Source: Pseudomonas sp. C1C7 (GTDB lineage Bacteria > Pseudomonadota > Gammaproteobacteria > Pseudomonadales > Pseudomonadaceae). From it: a stretch of 64,000 nucleotides of DNA. Shown here in pieces: positions 16,035-24,294 of the stretch (position 1 is its first letter; each line of letters opens with the position of its first letter). The stretch is from the NCBI RefSeq assembly GCF_013359595.1, contig NZ_JABFMP010000005.1, forward strand, positions 179,837-243,836, read 5' to 3'. The notes beneath the pieces were generated by a model that worked only from the letters and a program-made list of their open reading frames with translations, was not told the DNA's origin and did not search any database. The translations under genes and the position numbers were made by a program.

Positions 16035-17054
16035 ATGACCGATTTTCTGGATGTCGACGCCCACCTTGAAGACTGGAACACCTTGCGCGACAGCGCTGCG
16101 TTCGCCGGCTTGCTGGTGGGCAACGGCGCCAGTCGCGCGGTGTGGGACGATTTTGGCTATGAGTCGCTGTTCGAGAATGCCCGCACCGTCGAAGAAAAGC
16201 CCCTGAGCCCGTCCGAGCTGAGCGTGTTCGATGCGCTGCAGACCCGCAGTTTCGAGCAGGTGCTGAGCGCGCTGAAGACTACCAGCCGGGTCAACAAGGC
16301 CCTGGCGGTCAGCTCCGCCGCGCCGCGCAACCGCTACTACGCGATCAAGGAAGCGCTGATCAACAGCGTGCACGCGGTACATATTCCGTGGCGCCTGATC
16401 GAAGCCTCGACCCTGGCGACGATCAACCGGGAACTGGCCAGCTATCGCACGGTGTTCACCACCAACTACGACCTGCTCAACCACTGGGCGATCCAGCATC
16501 AGGCGGATGCGATCAGCGATCTGTTCGAGGGTGCGGAGCCGTCCTTCGAACTGAGCGCCACCGCCACCGACAAGACCCGTTTGCTGTACCTGCACGGCGG
16601 CCTGCACCTGGTGCGCAATCAGGACGGTACGGCGCGCCGGATGATGTCCACCGAGGGCACGCTGCTGGGCAATTTCGCGATCAACAACACCATCAAGACC
16701 CTTGATGACGTGCCGCTGTTCGTCAACGAAGGGCCAAGTGCGGACAAGCTCAAGACCATCCGCAGCTCGGATTATCTGTCATTCTGCTACGAGCAACTGC
16801 TGGGGCATGGCGATGGTTTGTGCATTTTCGGACATGCCTTGGGCGAGCAGGACAGCCACATCGTGCACGCCCTGCGCCAAGGGAAACCGAAGGTGCTGGC
16901 GATCTCGATTTACCCGCGCAGCCAGGCGTTCATCCAGCATCAGAAGCGCTATTACACGAAGCTGTTCGACGGCACCGGGGTTGAGTTGCGGTTTTTTGAT
17001 TCGAAGACCCATGCGCTGGGCAGCCCGAAGCTGGCGGTGCCGGTCGAGGTTTAG
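16035..17054 (+). CDS. SIR2-like domain protein (DUF4917 family)
   Basis: A 339-residue protein of DUF4917 type. The motifs follow the order of SIR2-like NAD-binding folds: GNGAS at 29-33, TTNYD at 142-146, LHGG at 186-189 and GHALGEQDSHI at 266-276. Proteins with such domains include NAD-consuming effectors of anti-phage systems, but DUF4917 itself has no settled function. ATG 16035 is chosen; an in-frame GTG at 16026 is possible. No partner gene is fused or overlapping. It stands between a divergent LysR gene and a convergent XRE gene, so it is an orphan by context. Confidence 0.8.
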   Translation: MTDFLDVDAHLEDWNTLRDSAAFAGLLVGNGASRAVWDDFGYESLFENARTVEEKPLSPSELSVFDALQTRSFEQVLSALKTTSRVNKALAVSSAAPRNRYYAIKEALINSVHAVHIPWRLIEASTLATINRELASYRTVFTTNYDLLNHWAIQHQADAISDLFEGAEPSFELSATATDKTRLLYLHGGLHLVRNQDGTARRMMSTEGTLLGNFAINNTIKTLDDVPLFVNEGPSADKLKTIRSSDYLSFCYEQLLGHGDGLCIFGHALGEQDSHIVHALRQGKPKVLAISIYPRSQAFIQHQKRYYTKLFDGTGVELRFFDSKTHALGSPKLAVPVEV

Positions 17055-17067
17055 TGCACACACATAC

Positions 17068-17099
17068 TTGTGGCGAGGGGGCTTGCTCCCTCGCCACAA
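17068..17099. repeat. Hairpin/REP-like palindrome
   Basis: TTGTGGCGAGG...CCTCGCCACAA between the convergent SIR2-like and XRE genes. One arm of the same element occurs again at 36797-36812. Confidence 0.75.
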
Positions 17100-17127
17100 T
17101 GTTCTCGTCGTCTGTGAGTCCTGGAGC

Positions 17128-17670
17128 TCATTCCTCCGCGCTATGCACCACCACCAGCAGCTGCGCCTGAACCTCCCCCACCGAACGGATGCGATGCGGT
17201 TTCTGTGAATTGAAATGCAGCGCATCGCCCCGGCCGAGCAGCACCCGCTCGCTGACGAAGTCCACTTCCACCTGTCCTTCGTGGACAAACAGGAACTCCT
17301 CGCCCAGGTGTTCCTTGAAGGTTTTGTCAGTGAACTCCGTTGGCGGATAGATGATGAACGGCAGCAGGCTGCGCTCGCTGACCTGATGAGCCAGCACCGC
17401 GTAACCCGGGTTGCTGTCGCTGGCGCCCAAGGGCTGGCGCTCGTGGCTGCGCACCAGGCTGTAGCTGTCCAGGCTGACGTTGTCCTCGGAAAACAGCTCC
17501 TCGACCTTCACGTTCAGGGCCTTGGCCAGTTTCAGCGCCGCCGCGATCGACGGCGTGTTCAAGCCGCGTTCGACCTTCGACAGGTAGCTCTTGGTCATGC
17601 CCGATTGTTCGGCCAGGGCCTCGAGGGTCACGCCAAGTTTTTTTCTCAATAATTTCAAACGGATAGACAT
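17128..17670 (-). CDS. XRE-cupin transcriptional regulator
   Basis: A 180-residue protein with an N-terminal XRE helix-turn-helix (about 4-58; GVTLEALAEQSGMTKSYLSK) and a C-terminal cupin_2 domain (about 105-178; HLGEEFLFVHEGQVEVDF). Such regulators sense a small ligand in the cupin barrel and control neighbouring catabolic genes. It is divergent from the aldolase pair at 17782, and a perfect ATGACAC/GTGTCAT palindrome lies between them. It is therefore the probable regulator of both transcription units. Confidence 0.9.
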   Translation of the reverse strand: MSIRLKLLRKKLGVTLEALAEQSGMTKSYLSKVERGLNTPSIAAALKLAKALNVKVEELFSEDNVSLDSYSLVRSHERQPLGASDSNPGYAVLAHQVSERSLLPFIIYPPTEFTDKTFKEHLGEEFLFVHEGQVEVDFVSERVLLGRGDALHFNSQKPHRIRSVGEVQAQLLVVVHSAEE

Positions 17671-17715
17671 TTGCAGCGATTAATCCATCAAGGAGGTGAC
17701 GAATTGTCCTTGCTC

Positions 17716-17732
17716 ATGACACAAAGTGTCAT
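17716..17732. promoter_or_regulatory. Perfect 7+3+7 palindrome, likely XRE-cupin operator
   Basis: ATGACAC-AAA-GTGTCAT lies in the divergent promoter region of the XRE-cupin and aldolase genes. Two more half-sites, GTGTCAT (17745-17751) and ATGACCC (17756-17762), follow with outward polarity. Confidence 0.75.
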
Positions 17733-17781
17733 ATAGCATCTTTCGTGTCATCTGCATGACCCAGCCAAAGAGGACACCGAT

Positions 17782-18564
17782 ATGGCCAAGACATTAGCAC
17801 TGCCCAAAGATCAACTGGTCAAGCAAGCGCTCAGCCAGATGCAAAACACGCTGGCGGATAATACGTGGACCGACCAGCAAAAGCTGGCCCTGACCTGCCG
17901 CATTCTGTTCGAGAACGGCCATGACTCCGGCCTTGCCGGGCAGATCACCGCCCGCGGCCCGCTGCCCGGCACCTATTACACTCAACAGCTGGGCCTGGGA
18001 TTCGACGAGATCACCGCCAGCAACCTGCTGCTGGTCAACGAAGACCTGGAAGTGCTCGAAGGCCACGGCATGCCGAACCCGGCCAATCGTTTTCACAGTT
18101 GGGTCTACCGCGCCCGCCCGGATGTGAACTGCATCATTCACACCCACCCGACCCACGTCGCGGCGCTGTCAATGCTCGAAGTGCCGCTGCAGATTTCCCA
18201 CATGGACCTCTGCCCGCTTTACGAAGACTGCGCGTTTCTCGAAGGTTGGCCGGGGGTGCCGGTGGGTAACGAGGAAGGTGATCTGATTGCCGGCGCCCTG
18301 GGCGACAAACGCGCGGTGCTGCTTTCCCACCACGGCCAGCTGTCCACCGGCAGTACCATCGAGGAGGCCTGTGTGATCGCCCAACTGATCGAACGTGCCG
18401 CCAAGCTGCAACTGTTGGCGATGAGCGCCGGGACCATCAAGCCGATCATTCCCGAGCTCGGCCGCGAAGCCCATGACTGGATCGCCCGGCCCAAGCGTCA
18501 CGCCGCCGCATTCAACTACTACGCCCGGCAGAATCTGCGTCGTCACGCCGATTGCCTGAACTGA
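17782..18564 (+). CDS. Class II aldolase/adducin family protein
   Basis: A 260-residue protein of the zinc-dependent class II aldolase fold. Probable metal ligands are His120 and His122 in the IHTHPTH motif and His184 in SHHGQLS. The family includes L-fuculose-phosphate aldolase and related sugar-acid aldolases and decarboxylases. The true substrate is unknown. It is followed after 30 bp by a DapA-family aldolase, so both probably act in one pathway that cleaves a keto or hydroxy acid. Control by the divergent XRE-cupin regulator is likely. Confidence 0.88.
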   Translation: MAKTLALPKDQLVKQALSQMQNTLADNTWTDQQKLALTCRILFENGHDSGLAGQITARGPLPGTYYTQQLGLGFDEITASNLLLVNEDLEVLEGHGMPNPANRFHSWVYRARPDVNCIIHTHPTHVAALSMLEVPLQISHMDLCPLYEDCAFLEGWPGVPVGNEEGDLIAGALGDKRAVLLSHHGQLSTGSTIEEACVIAQLIERAAKLQLLAMSAGTIKPIIPELGREAHDWIARPKRHAAAFNYYARQNLRRHADCLN

Positions 18565-18594
18565 TCCCAGACCTATTTCAACGGAGAGACCCTC

Positions 18595-19482
18595 ATGTCC
18601 AGCGCCAACATTCACGGCATCATCGGCTACACCATCACCCCGTTCACCGCCAATGGCGAAGGCGTCGACCTTGAGGCCCTCGGGCGCTCCATCGACCGCC
18701 TGATCGAGGGCGGCGTGCATTCCATCGCACCGCTGGGCAGCACCGGCGAAGGCGCTTACCTGAGCGATGCAGAGTGGGATCAGGTCGCCGAATTCAGCAT
18801 CAAACACGTGGCCAGACGCGTGCCGACCGTGGTCAGCGTATCCGACCTGACCACCGCCAAGGCCGTGCGTCGCGCCCGTTTCGCCGAAGCCCACGGCGCC
18901 GACGTGGTGATGGTATTGCCGACCTCGTACTGGAAACTCAGCGAAGCGGAAATCCTCGCCCACTACCGCGCCATCGGCGACAGCATCGGCGTGCCGATCA
19001 TGCTCTACAACAACCCGGCCACCAGCGGCACCGACATGTCGGTGGACCTGATCCTGCGCATCGTCAAGGCCGTGGAAAACGTGACCATGGTCAAGGAGAG
19101 CACCGGGGACATTCAGCGCATGCATCAACTGCAACGTCTGGGCGAAGGCCAGGTGCCGTTCTACAACGGCTGCAATCCACTGGCGCTGGAAGCCTTCGCC
19201 GCCGGGGCGAAAGGCTGGTGCACGGCGGCGCCGAACCTGATCCCGCAGCTCAATCTGGATTTGTATGACGCGGTGCTGGCCAACGATCTGCGCAAGGCGC
19301 GGGAGCTTTTCTATCGCCAGTTGCCGCTGCTGGATTTCATCCTCAAGGGCGGCTTGCCGGCGACGATCAAGGCGGGGTTGCGTCAGACCGGGCTGGAAGT
19401 GGGTAATCCGCGATTGCCGGTGTTCCCGTTGGGTGAGGCGGGTTGCAGCCAGTTGCAGGATTTGCTGGCGGTGTTGCGCTGA
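18595..19482 (+). CDS. DapA/N-acetylneuraminate-lyase family aldolase
   Basis: A 295-residue Schiff-base aldolase. The substrate-carboxylate loop is LGSTGEG (residues 47-53), the catalytic tyrosine is Tyr138 (LYNNPAT) and the Schiff-base lysine is Lys167 (VKEST). These are the dihydrodipicolinate-synthase-family key residues. As it is not near lysine-biosynthesis genes and is paired with a class II aldolase, it is more likely catabolic (2-keto acid cleavage or dehydration) than DapA itself. It is the second gene of the two-gene unit. Confidence 0.87.
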   Translation: MSSANIHGIIGYTITPFTANGEGVDLEALGRSIDRLIEGGVHSIAPLGSTGEGAYLSDAEWDQVAEFSIKHVARRVPTVVSVSDLTTAKAVRRARFAEAHGADVVMVLPTSYWKLSEAEILAHYRAIGDSIGVPIMLYNNPATSGTDMSVDLILRIVKAVENVTMVKESTGDIQRMHQLQRLGEGQVPFYNGCNPLALEAFAAGAKGWCTAAPNLIPQLNLDLYDAVLANDLRKARELFYRQLPLLDFILKGGLPATIKAGLRQTGLEVGNPRLPVFPLGEAGCSQLQDLLAVLR

Positions 19483-19535
19483 AAATCCGGATCCGCCGCC
19501 AGCCACAAGGTTGGTGGCGGGTCAGGTGCAGGCGA

Positions 19536-19880
19536 TCAGAGCGACGGCAAGGTCTTGTCCTTGATCACTTTGGTCGGGCCGTTGGCCTTCACGGCGGCGA
19601 TGCCTTTTTCCATGGCGGACGCCGAGGAATAGGATTCGCTGCTGCCAATGATCTCGTGATTGCCGGCCTTGAGGTTGAAGTAAGGATGACCATCCTTCGT
19701 GGTCTTCTTCTCGTAGCGTTCGTCCAGCGGGCTGTTGACCTGGACCGATGCGATGCCTTTGTCGGCCGCCGCGCGAGTGGTGTACAGCTCACTGGTCAGA
19801 ATGGTTTCGGCGTTCGCCGCCTTCAGCACGAACCTGAGTTGACCATTGCTGCTTTTGCTCACTTCGTACCATCCGGACAT
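19536..19880 (-). CDS. YegP-like DUF1508 protein, two tandem repeats
   Basis: A 114-residue protein made of two DUF1508 repeats, about 3-50 (WYEVSKSSNGQLRFVLKAAN) and about 55-105 (YEKKTTKDGHPYFNLKAGN). The YegP family is small, beta-rich and of unknown function. The two-repeat length is normal. It is convergent with the DapA-like gene and appears to be a single-gene unit. Confidence 0.9.
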   Translation of the reverse strand: MSGWYEVSKSSNGQLRFVLKAANAETILTSELYTTRAAADKGIASVQVNSPLDERYEKKTTKDGHPYFNLKAGNHEIIGSSESYSSASAMEKGIAAVKANGPTKVIKDKTLPSL

Positions 19881-19955
19881 GTCGATCTCCTTGGCGTTTG
19901 AGAGGGTGTGCGCTTCAGAGTAAAGACCAGGGCGGGATTTCTGTCGCCTGTTCCG

Positions 19956-20027
19956 GCCTCTTCGCGGGCAAGCCTCGCTCCTACGGGTCCGTTTCCTGCA
20001 GGAGCGAGGCTTGCCCGCGAAGAGGCC
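19956..20027. repeat. REPIN, second family
   Basis: GGCCTCTTCGCGGGCAAGCC and its inverted copy flank an 18-bp spacer. Confidence 0.88.
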
Positions 20028-20049
20028 AGCAGGCTCGACACAAAACCCT

Positions 20050-20355
20050 CTACTTCACCACCGCCCGCACCACCGACAACTCTTTCACCGCCCCCCGCCG
20101 CTGGCTCAGATACCGCGTACAACTCACCCGCAGAAACGAAGCAAAATTCACCACCTCGCCGCGGTAGTCCATCACCTCTTCATACAGCTTGGCGATCAAC
20201 TGGTTGGTGGTCATGCCATCGACTTCGGCGATTTCGCTGAGGATGTCCCAGAACTGATTCTCCAGGCGCAGGGTGGTCACCACCCCGCAGATGCGCAGCG
20301 AGCGAGAGCGCGATTCGTAGAGAATCGGGTCGGCTTTGACGTAGAGCTCGCACAT
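20050..20355 (-). CDS. Ribbon-helix-helix domain protein
   Basis: A 101-residue protein. Residues about 25-85 (TTLRLENQFWDILSEIAEVD...LIAKLYEEVMDYRG) fit the RHH_4 family, a predicted DNA-binding ribbon-helix-helix. The start at 20355 is preferred because the frame upstream overlaps the PfpI gene. It lies 13 bp downstream of that gene and is probably co-transcribed. It may be a small regulator or an antitoxin-like protein, but no toxin gene was seen. Confidence 0.8.
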   Translation of the reverse strand: MCELYVKADPILYESRSRSLRICGVVTTLRLENQFWDILSEIAEVDGMTTNQLIAKLYEEVMDYRGEVVNFASFLRVSCTRYLSQRRGAVKELSVVRAVVK

Positions 20356-20368
20356 GGGCGGGTCCTCG

Positions 20369-20950
20369 TTACAGGGTGATTTGGGTGCCCAGCAAACCGA
20401 GGAATCCGGCGAGCCAGCTCGGATGGGCAGGCCAGGCCGGCGCGGTGGCCAGATTGCCCTGAACATGACCGTCCGTCACCGGGATGTCGATAAACGTACC
20501 GCCGGCCAGGCGTACTTCCGGTGCGCAGGCCGGATAGGCGCTGCACTCGCGGCCTTCCAGAATGCCAGCCGCGGCGAGCAATTGCGCCCCGTGGCAGACG
20601 GCGGCGATCGGCTTGCCGGCCTTGTCGAACGCGCGCACCAGTTCCAGGACCTTGTCGTTCAGGCGCAGATACTCCGGCGCACGACCGCCGGGGATCAGCA
20701 CGGCGTCGTAATCTGCTTCCCTGACCTTGGCGAAGTCGAAGTTCAGGGCGAACAGGTGGCCGGGTTTTTCGCTGTAGGTCTGGTCGCCCTCGAAGTCGTG
20801 GATGGCCGTGCGCACGGTCTGGCCGGCGGTCTTGTCCGGGCAGACGGCGTGCACCGTATGGCCGACCATCAACAACGCCTGGAACGGCACCATCACTTCA
20901 TAGTCTTCGACGTAATCGCCGACCAGCATCAGAATTTTTTTCGCGGCCAT
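20369..20950 (-). CDS. DJ-1/PfpI family protein
   Basis: A 193-residue DJ-1/PfpI-superfamily protein. The nucleophile elbow AVCHG has Cys119-His120, and Glu15 in GDYVEDYE is in the position that tunes the cysteine. Members act as proteases, glyoxalase or deglycase-like enzymes, or redox chaperones. This one cannot be placed more closely. The RHH gene follows after 13 bp. Confidence 0.9.
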   Translation of the reverse strand: MAAKKILMLVGDYVEDYEVMVPFQALLMVGHTVHAVCPDKTAGQTVRTAIHDFEGDQTYSEKPGHLFALNFDFAKVREADYDAVLIPGGRAPEYLRLNDKVLELVRAFDKAGKPIAAVCHGAQLLAAAGILEGRECSAYPACAPEVRLAGGTFIDIPVTDGHVQGNLATAPAWPAHPSWLAGFLGLLGTQITL

Positions 20951-21057
20951 GGGGCGGACTCCTCTGGGATATTGCTCGGGGAGTATTCAAGGTAGTCCTT
21001 ATCCGGTGGGGCGGGTAATAACCGCCTACTACGCACACGCAAGAACACCACGAACCC

Positions 21058-21142
21058 TGTAGGAGCTGCCGAAGGCTGCGATCTTTTGATCTTGATCTTG
21101 AAAAGCAAAATCAAAAGATCGCAGCCTTCGGCAGCGCCTGCA
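21058..21142. repeat. REPIN, first family
   Basis: CTGTAGGAGCTGCCGAAGGC and its inverted copy flank an AT-rich spacer. Confidence 0.9.
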
Positions 21143-21257
21143 TTGGGGGCATTACCCCCAACTGTACGGATGTTTCTTCGGCCAGCTGTAAGCGCCAAAA
21201 ACAGTGGTTTATGGCTAGATGAAGGCTCTTCCAATCACAACAATACCGGTTGCCATC

Positions 21258-22148
21258 ATGTCCTCCCGCGAAAACACCGGCATGGCCCTGGGCCTGCTCG
21301 GCGTCGTCATTTTCAGCCTCACCCTGCCCTTCACGCGCATCGTCGTGCAGGAACTTCATCCGCTGCTCAATGGCCTGGGCCGAGCGCTGTTCGCGGCGGT
21401 TCCGGCGGCGATCCTGTTGCTGTGGCGGCGGGAAAAGTGGCCGACCTGGCGCCAGGTCAGGGGCCTGAGCCTGGTGATTGCCGGTGTGATTCTGGGCTTC
21501 CCGGTGTTGTCGGCCTGGGCGATGCAAAGCCTGCCGGCGTCCCACGGTGCGCTGGTCAACGGCCTGCAACCGCTGTGCGTGGCGCTGTACGCCGCTTGGC
21601 TGTCCCATGAGCGCCCGTCGAAAGCCTTCTGGGCCTGTGCAGCGCTGGGCAGTGCGCTGGTGCTCGGTTACGCGCTGATCAGCGGCGCCGGCAGTATTCA
21701 AGCCGGGGATCTGCTGATGCTCGGGGCGATTGCGGTGGGCGGCCTGGGTTATGCCGAGGGCGGCCGATTGGCCAAGGAAATGGGCGGCTGGCAAGTGATC
21801 TGCTGGGCGCTGGTGCTGTCGACCCCGCTGCTGATCGGGCCGGTGTGGTACCTGGCGCTGCAGCATCAGGGCGAGGTCTCGGCCAAGACCTGGTGGGCCT
21901 TTGGCTATGTTTCGCTGTTTTCGCAGTTCATCGGGTTCTTTGCCTGGTACGCCGGGCTGGCGATGGGCGGGATTGCGCGGGTCAGTCAGATCCAGTTGCT
22001 GCAGATCTTCTTCACCATCGCGTTTTCCGCGCTGTTCTTTGGCGAACATGTCGAGCCGATCACCTGGCTGTTCGCGGCCGGCGTAATCGTGACCGTAATG
22101 CTGGGCCGCAAGACCGCCATCAAACCCGCACGCACCGCCACCGCATAA
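21258..22148 (+). CDS. EamA/DMT family transporter
   Basis: A 296-residue protein with about ten membrane helices in two EamA repeats, separated around residue 145. Start 21258 (MSSRENTGMALGLL) is chosen; ATG 21219 would add a 13-residue tail. The family exports amino acids, purines or drugs. The substrate is not evident. The gene is flanked by REPINs on both sides. Confidence 0.85.
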   Translation: MSSRENTGMALGLLGVVIFSLTLPFTRIVVQELHPLLNGLGRALFAAVPAAILLLWRREKWPTWRQVRGLSLVIAGVILGFPVLSAWAMQSLPASHGALVNGLQPLCVALYAAWLSHERPSKAFWACAALGSALVLGYALISGAGSIQAGDLLMLGAIAVGGLGYAEGGRLAKEMGGWQVICWALVLSTPLLIGPVWYLALQHQGEVSAKTWWAFGYVSLFSQFIGFFAWYAGLAMGGIARVSQIQLLQIFFTIAFSALFFGEHVEPITWLFAAGVIVTVMLGRKTAIKPARTATA

Positions 22149-22154
22149 CCCCCA

Positions 22155-22246
22155 TGTAGGAGCCAGGCTTGCCCGCGAAGAGGCCGGCACATCCGGCATC
22201 TGTGTTGGCAGGCCTGACGCCTTCGCGGGCAAGCCTCGCTCCTACA
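22155..22246. repeat. REPIN, second family
   Basis: TGTAGGAGCCAGGCTTGCCC and GCGGGCAAGCCTCGCTCCTA in inverted order, between convergent genes. Confidence 0.88.
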
Positions 22247-22274
22247 GTTTTTATGTTCCCGCAGGGGACGTGGT

Positions 22275-23492
22275 TTATTTCAGGTAACCATCGGCCCGCA
22301 GCAGCGTTTCCAGGCAATGCTCGGTGATGTGGTAGAAGTCCTTCAGTTCCTGAATCTTCGCCAACAACGCCGTCGGGTCCACCGGCTCGGCGCGTTTGAC
22401 CGCCAGGATCATCTTGTTCTTGTTGGTGTGGTCCAGTGAGATGAACTCGAACACCTTGGTCTCGTATCCGCAGGCTTCGAGGAACAGCGCGCGCAGGCTA
22501 TCGGTGACCATTTCCGCCTGCTGGCCCAGGTGCAGGCCGTACTGCAGCATCGGCTTGAGCAGCGCCGGGCTCTGGATCTGCAGGCGAATCTGCTTGTGGC
22601 AGCACGGCGAGCACATGATGATCGACGCCCCGGACCGGATGCCGGTGTGGATCGCATAGTCGGTGGCGATGTCGCAGGCATGCAGGGCGATCATCACCTC
22701 CAGCTCGCTGGGCGCCACGCTGCGCACGTCACCGCACTTGAACACCAGCCCCGGATGCTCGAGCTTCTGCGCCGCGGTGTTGCACAGCTTGACCATATCC
22801 TCACGCAGTTCGACCCCGGTCACCTCGCCCTCGGCGTTCAGGGTGTTGCGCAGGTAGTCGTGGATGGCGAAGGTCAGGTAACCCTTGCCCGACCCGAAGT
22901 CCGCCACCCGCACCGGCTTGTCCAGCGCCAGCGGCGAAGAGGTCAGCGCATGGCTGAACACTTCGATGAATTTGTTGATCTGCTTCCACTTGCGCGACAT
23001 CGCGGGAATCAGCTCGTGCTGCTTGTTGGTCACGCCAAGGTCGGCGAGAAACGGCCGGCTCAGGTCTAGGAAGCGGTTTTTCTCACGGTTGTGCTCGGTG
23101 GACGGTACTTCGCGCAATTGCTGGGGCTTGCTCTTGAACAGCGAACTCTTGCCCTTTTTGCTGTATTCGAGCTGTGCTTCGTCGGTCAGCGACAGCAAAT
23201 GCGCATTTTTGAACGAGGCCGGCAACAGCCCGGCGATGGTCGCCACGCCCTCTTCCAGCGGCAGGTTCCTGGTGATGTCGCGGGTCTTGTAGCGATAGAC
23301 GAAGGACAGGCAAGGCTGTCCCTTCACCGCCACCGCCTTGATGATGATGCGCTGCAGATCCGCCTCATCGCCGACGTACTTGGCCAGCACCAGCTTGATG
23401 AAGGCGTTTTGCTCAAGGCTGGTTTGCAGCAGATCGATGAACTGGGCGTGATGATCCGGCGCGAGGCTGGCGGGAGTAGCGGTAACAGACAT
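22275..23492 (-). CDS. Class I SAM-dependent methyltransferase (Methyltransf_32 type)
   Basis: A 405-residue protein. Start 23492 (MSVTATPASLAPD) is chosen because the upstream frame is low-complexity. The SAM-binding motif I is VRVADFGSGKGYLTF. Later motifs VMIALHACDIATDYAI and IIMCSPCCHKQI are typical of the Methyltransf_32 group, which includes tRNA and protein methyltransferase relatives. The N-terminal ~190 residues form a separate, probably RNA- or protein-binding, domain. The substrate is not known, and the gene is monocistronic. Confidence 0.87.
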   Translation of the reverse strand: MSVTATPASLAPDHHAQFIDLLQTSLEQNAFIKLVLAKYVGDEADLQRIIIKAVAVKGQPCLSFVYRYKTRDITRNLPLEEGVATIAGLLPASFKNAHLLSLTDEAQLEYSKKGKSSLFKSKPQQLREVPSTEHNREKNRFLDLSRPFLADLGVTNKQHELIPAMSRKWKQINKFIEVFSHALTSSPLALDKPVRVADFGSGKGYLTFAIHDYLRNTLNAEGEVTGVELREDMVKLCNTAAQKLEHPGLVFKCGDVRSVAPSELEVMIALHACDIATDYAIHTGIRSGASIIMCSPCCHKQIRLQIQSPALLKPMLQYGLHLGQQAEMVTDSLRALFLEACGYETKVFEFISLDHTNKNKMILAVKRAEPVDPTALLAKIQELKDFYHITEHCLETLLRADGYLK

Positions 23493-23610
23493 GGAAAAAA
23501 CGGCCTCAGGGCGGGGCGGATCGGGAATGGCGGGTATTTTAGGGGGGATGGCGGTTGAGGACACGCAGTTATTTACGAACGGCGTGATCTGGGGCGGCAG
23601 ACACAATCCT

Positions 23611-23638
23611 CCTGTCGGAGCAGGCCCGCCCCCACAGG
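23611..23638. repeat. Short REP-like hairpin
   Basis: CCTGTCGGAGCAGGC and GCCCGCCCCCACAGG arms form a small imperfect hairpin before the TPM gene end. Confidence 0.55.
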
Positions 23639-23648
23639 GGTTCAGTGT

Positions 23649-24266
23649 TCAGCCCAGGACCACCAGGCGATTCGGCAACTCATTACGCACCTGCGTCACC
23701 GGCACATGCACCTTGAGCAACTCCCCGCAGGCCTCGACGCAATTGACGAACCCCTGCAAGGTCTGCCCCTCGCGCACCTGGCGGGTGAACTCGGCGACTA
23801 TCGTGTCCCAGCTCTTGTTGTCCAGACGGCTGGAGACGCCCTCGTCCACCAGGATTTCGACATAGCGCTCCGCCTCGGAGACGAAAATCAGGATGCCGGT
23901 GCTGCCCACGGTGTGGTGCAGGTTCTGTTCGAGGAACTGCCGGCGCGCCAGGTTCGAGGCACGCCAGTGGCGGACCGAGCGCGGGATCAGGTGGGTGGTG
24001 ATTTTCGGTATCCGGAACACCAGGCACAGGACGATGAAGCTGATCCATTGCACCAGCAACAGGCTGTGCATGGTCAGCCAGCCGGTCAGGTAATGCACGA
24101 TCCCCGGCACCACCAGCGCCAGCAGGCTGGCCCAGAGCAGCGGGATGTACGCATAGTCGTCGGCGCGGGCCGCGAGGACGGTCACAAGCTCCGCGTCGGT
24201 GTCGCGCTCGACCCGGGCGATGGCCTCGGCGACCTTGCGTTGTTCGTGTTCAGTCAGTAATGCCAT
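23649..24266 (-). CDS. TPM-domain membrane protein
   Basis: A 205-residue protein starting at ATG 24266 (MALLTEHEQRKVAEAI). The N-terminal part carries a TPM-type segment (VERDTDAELVTVLAARADDY), two membrane helices follow at about 40-90, and the C-terminal half has TGILIFVSEAERYVEILVDE. TPM domains are acid-phosphatase-like and membrane-associated. The gene follows the signal-peptide TPM protein after 28 bp, and lemA lies further upstream. This three-gene set recurs in proteobacteria and is probably one envelope-related complex. Confidence 0.82.
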   Translation of the reverse strand: MALLTEHEQRKVAEAIARVERDTDAELVTVLAARADDYAYIPLLWASLLALVVPGIVHYLTGWLTMHSLLLVQWISFIVLCLVFRIPKITTHLIPRSVRHWRASNLARRQFLEQNLHHTVGSTGILIFVSEAERYVEILVDEGVSSRLDNKSWDTIVAEFTRQVREGQTLQGFVNCVEACGELLKVHVPVTQVRNELPNRLVVLG

Positions 24267-24294
24267 GTCGAAAAGTGCCTGCTCATTATTATTG

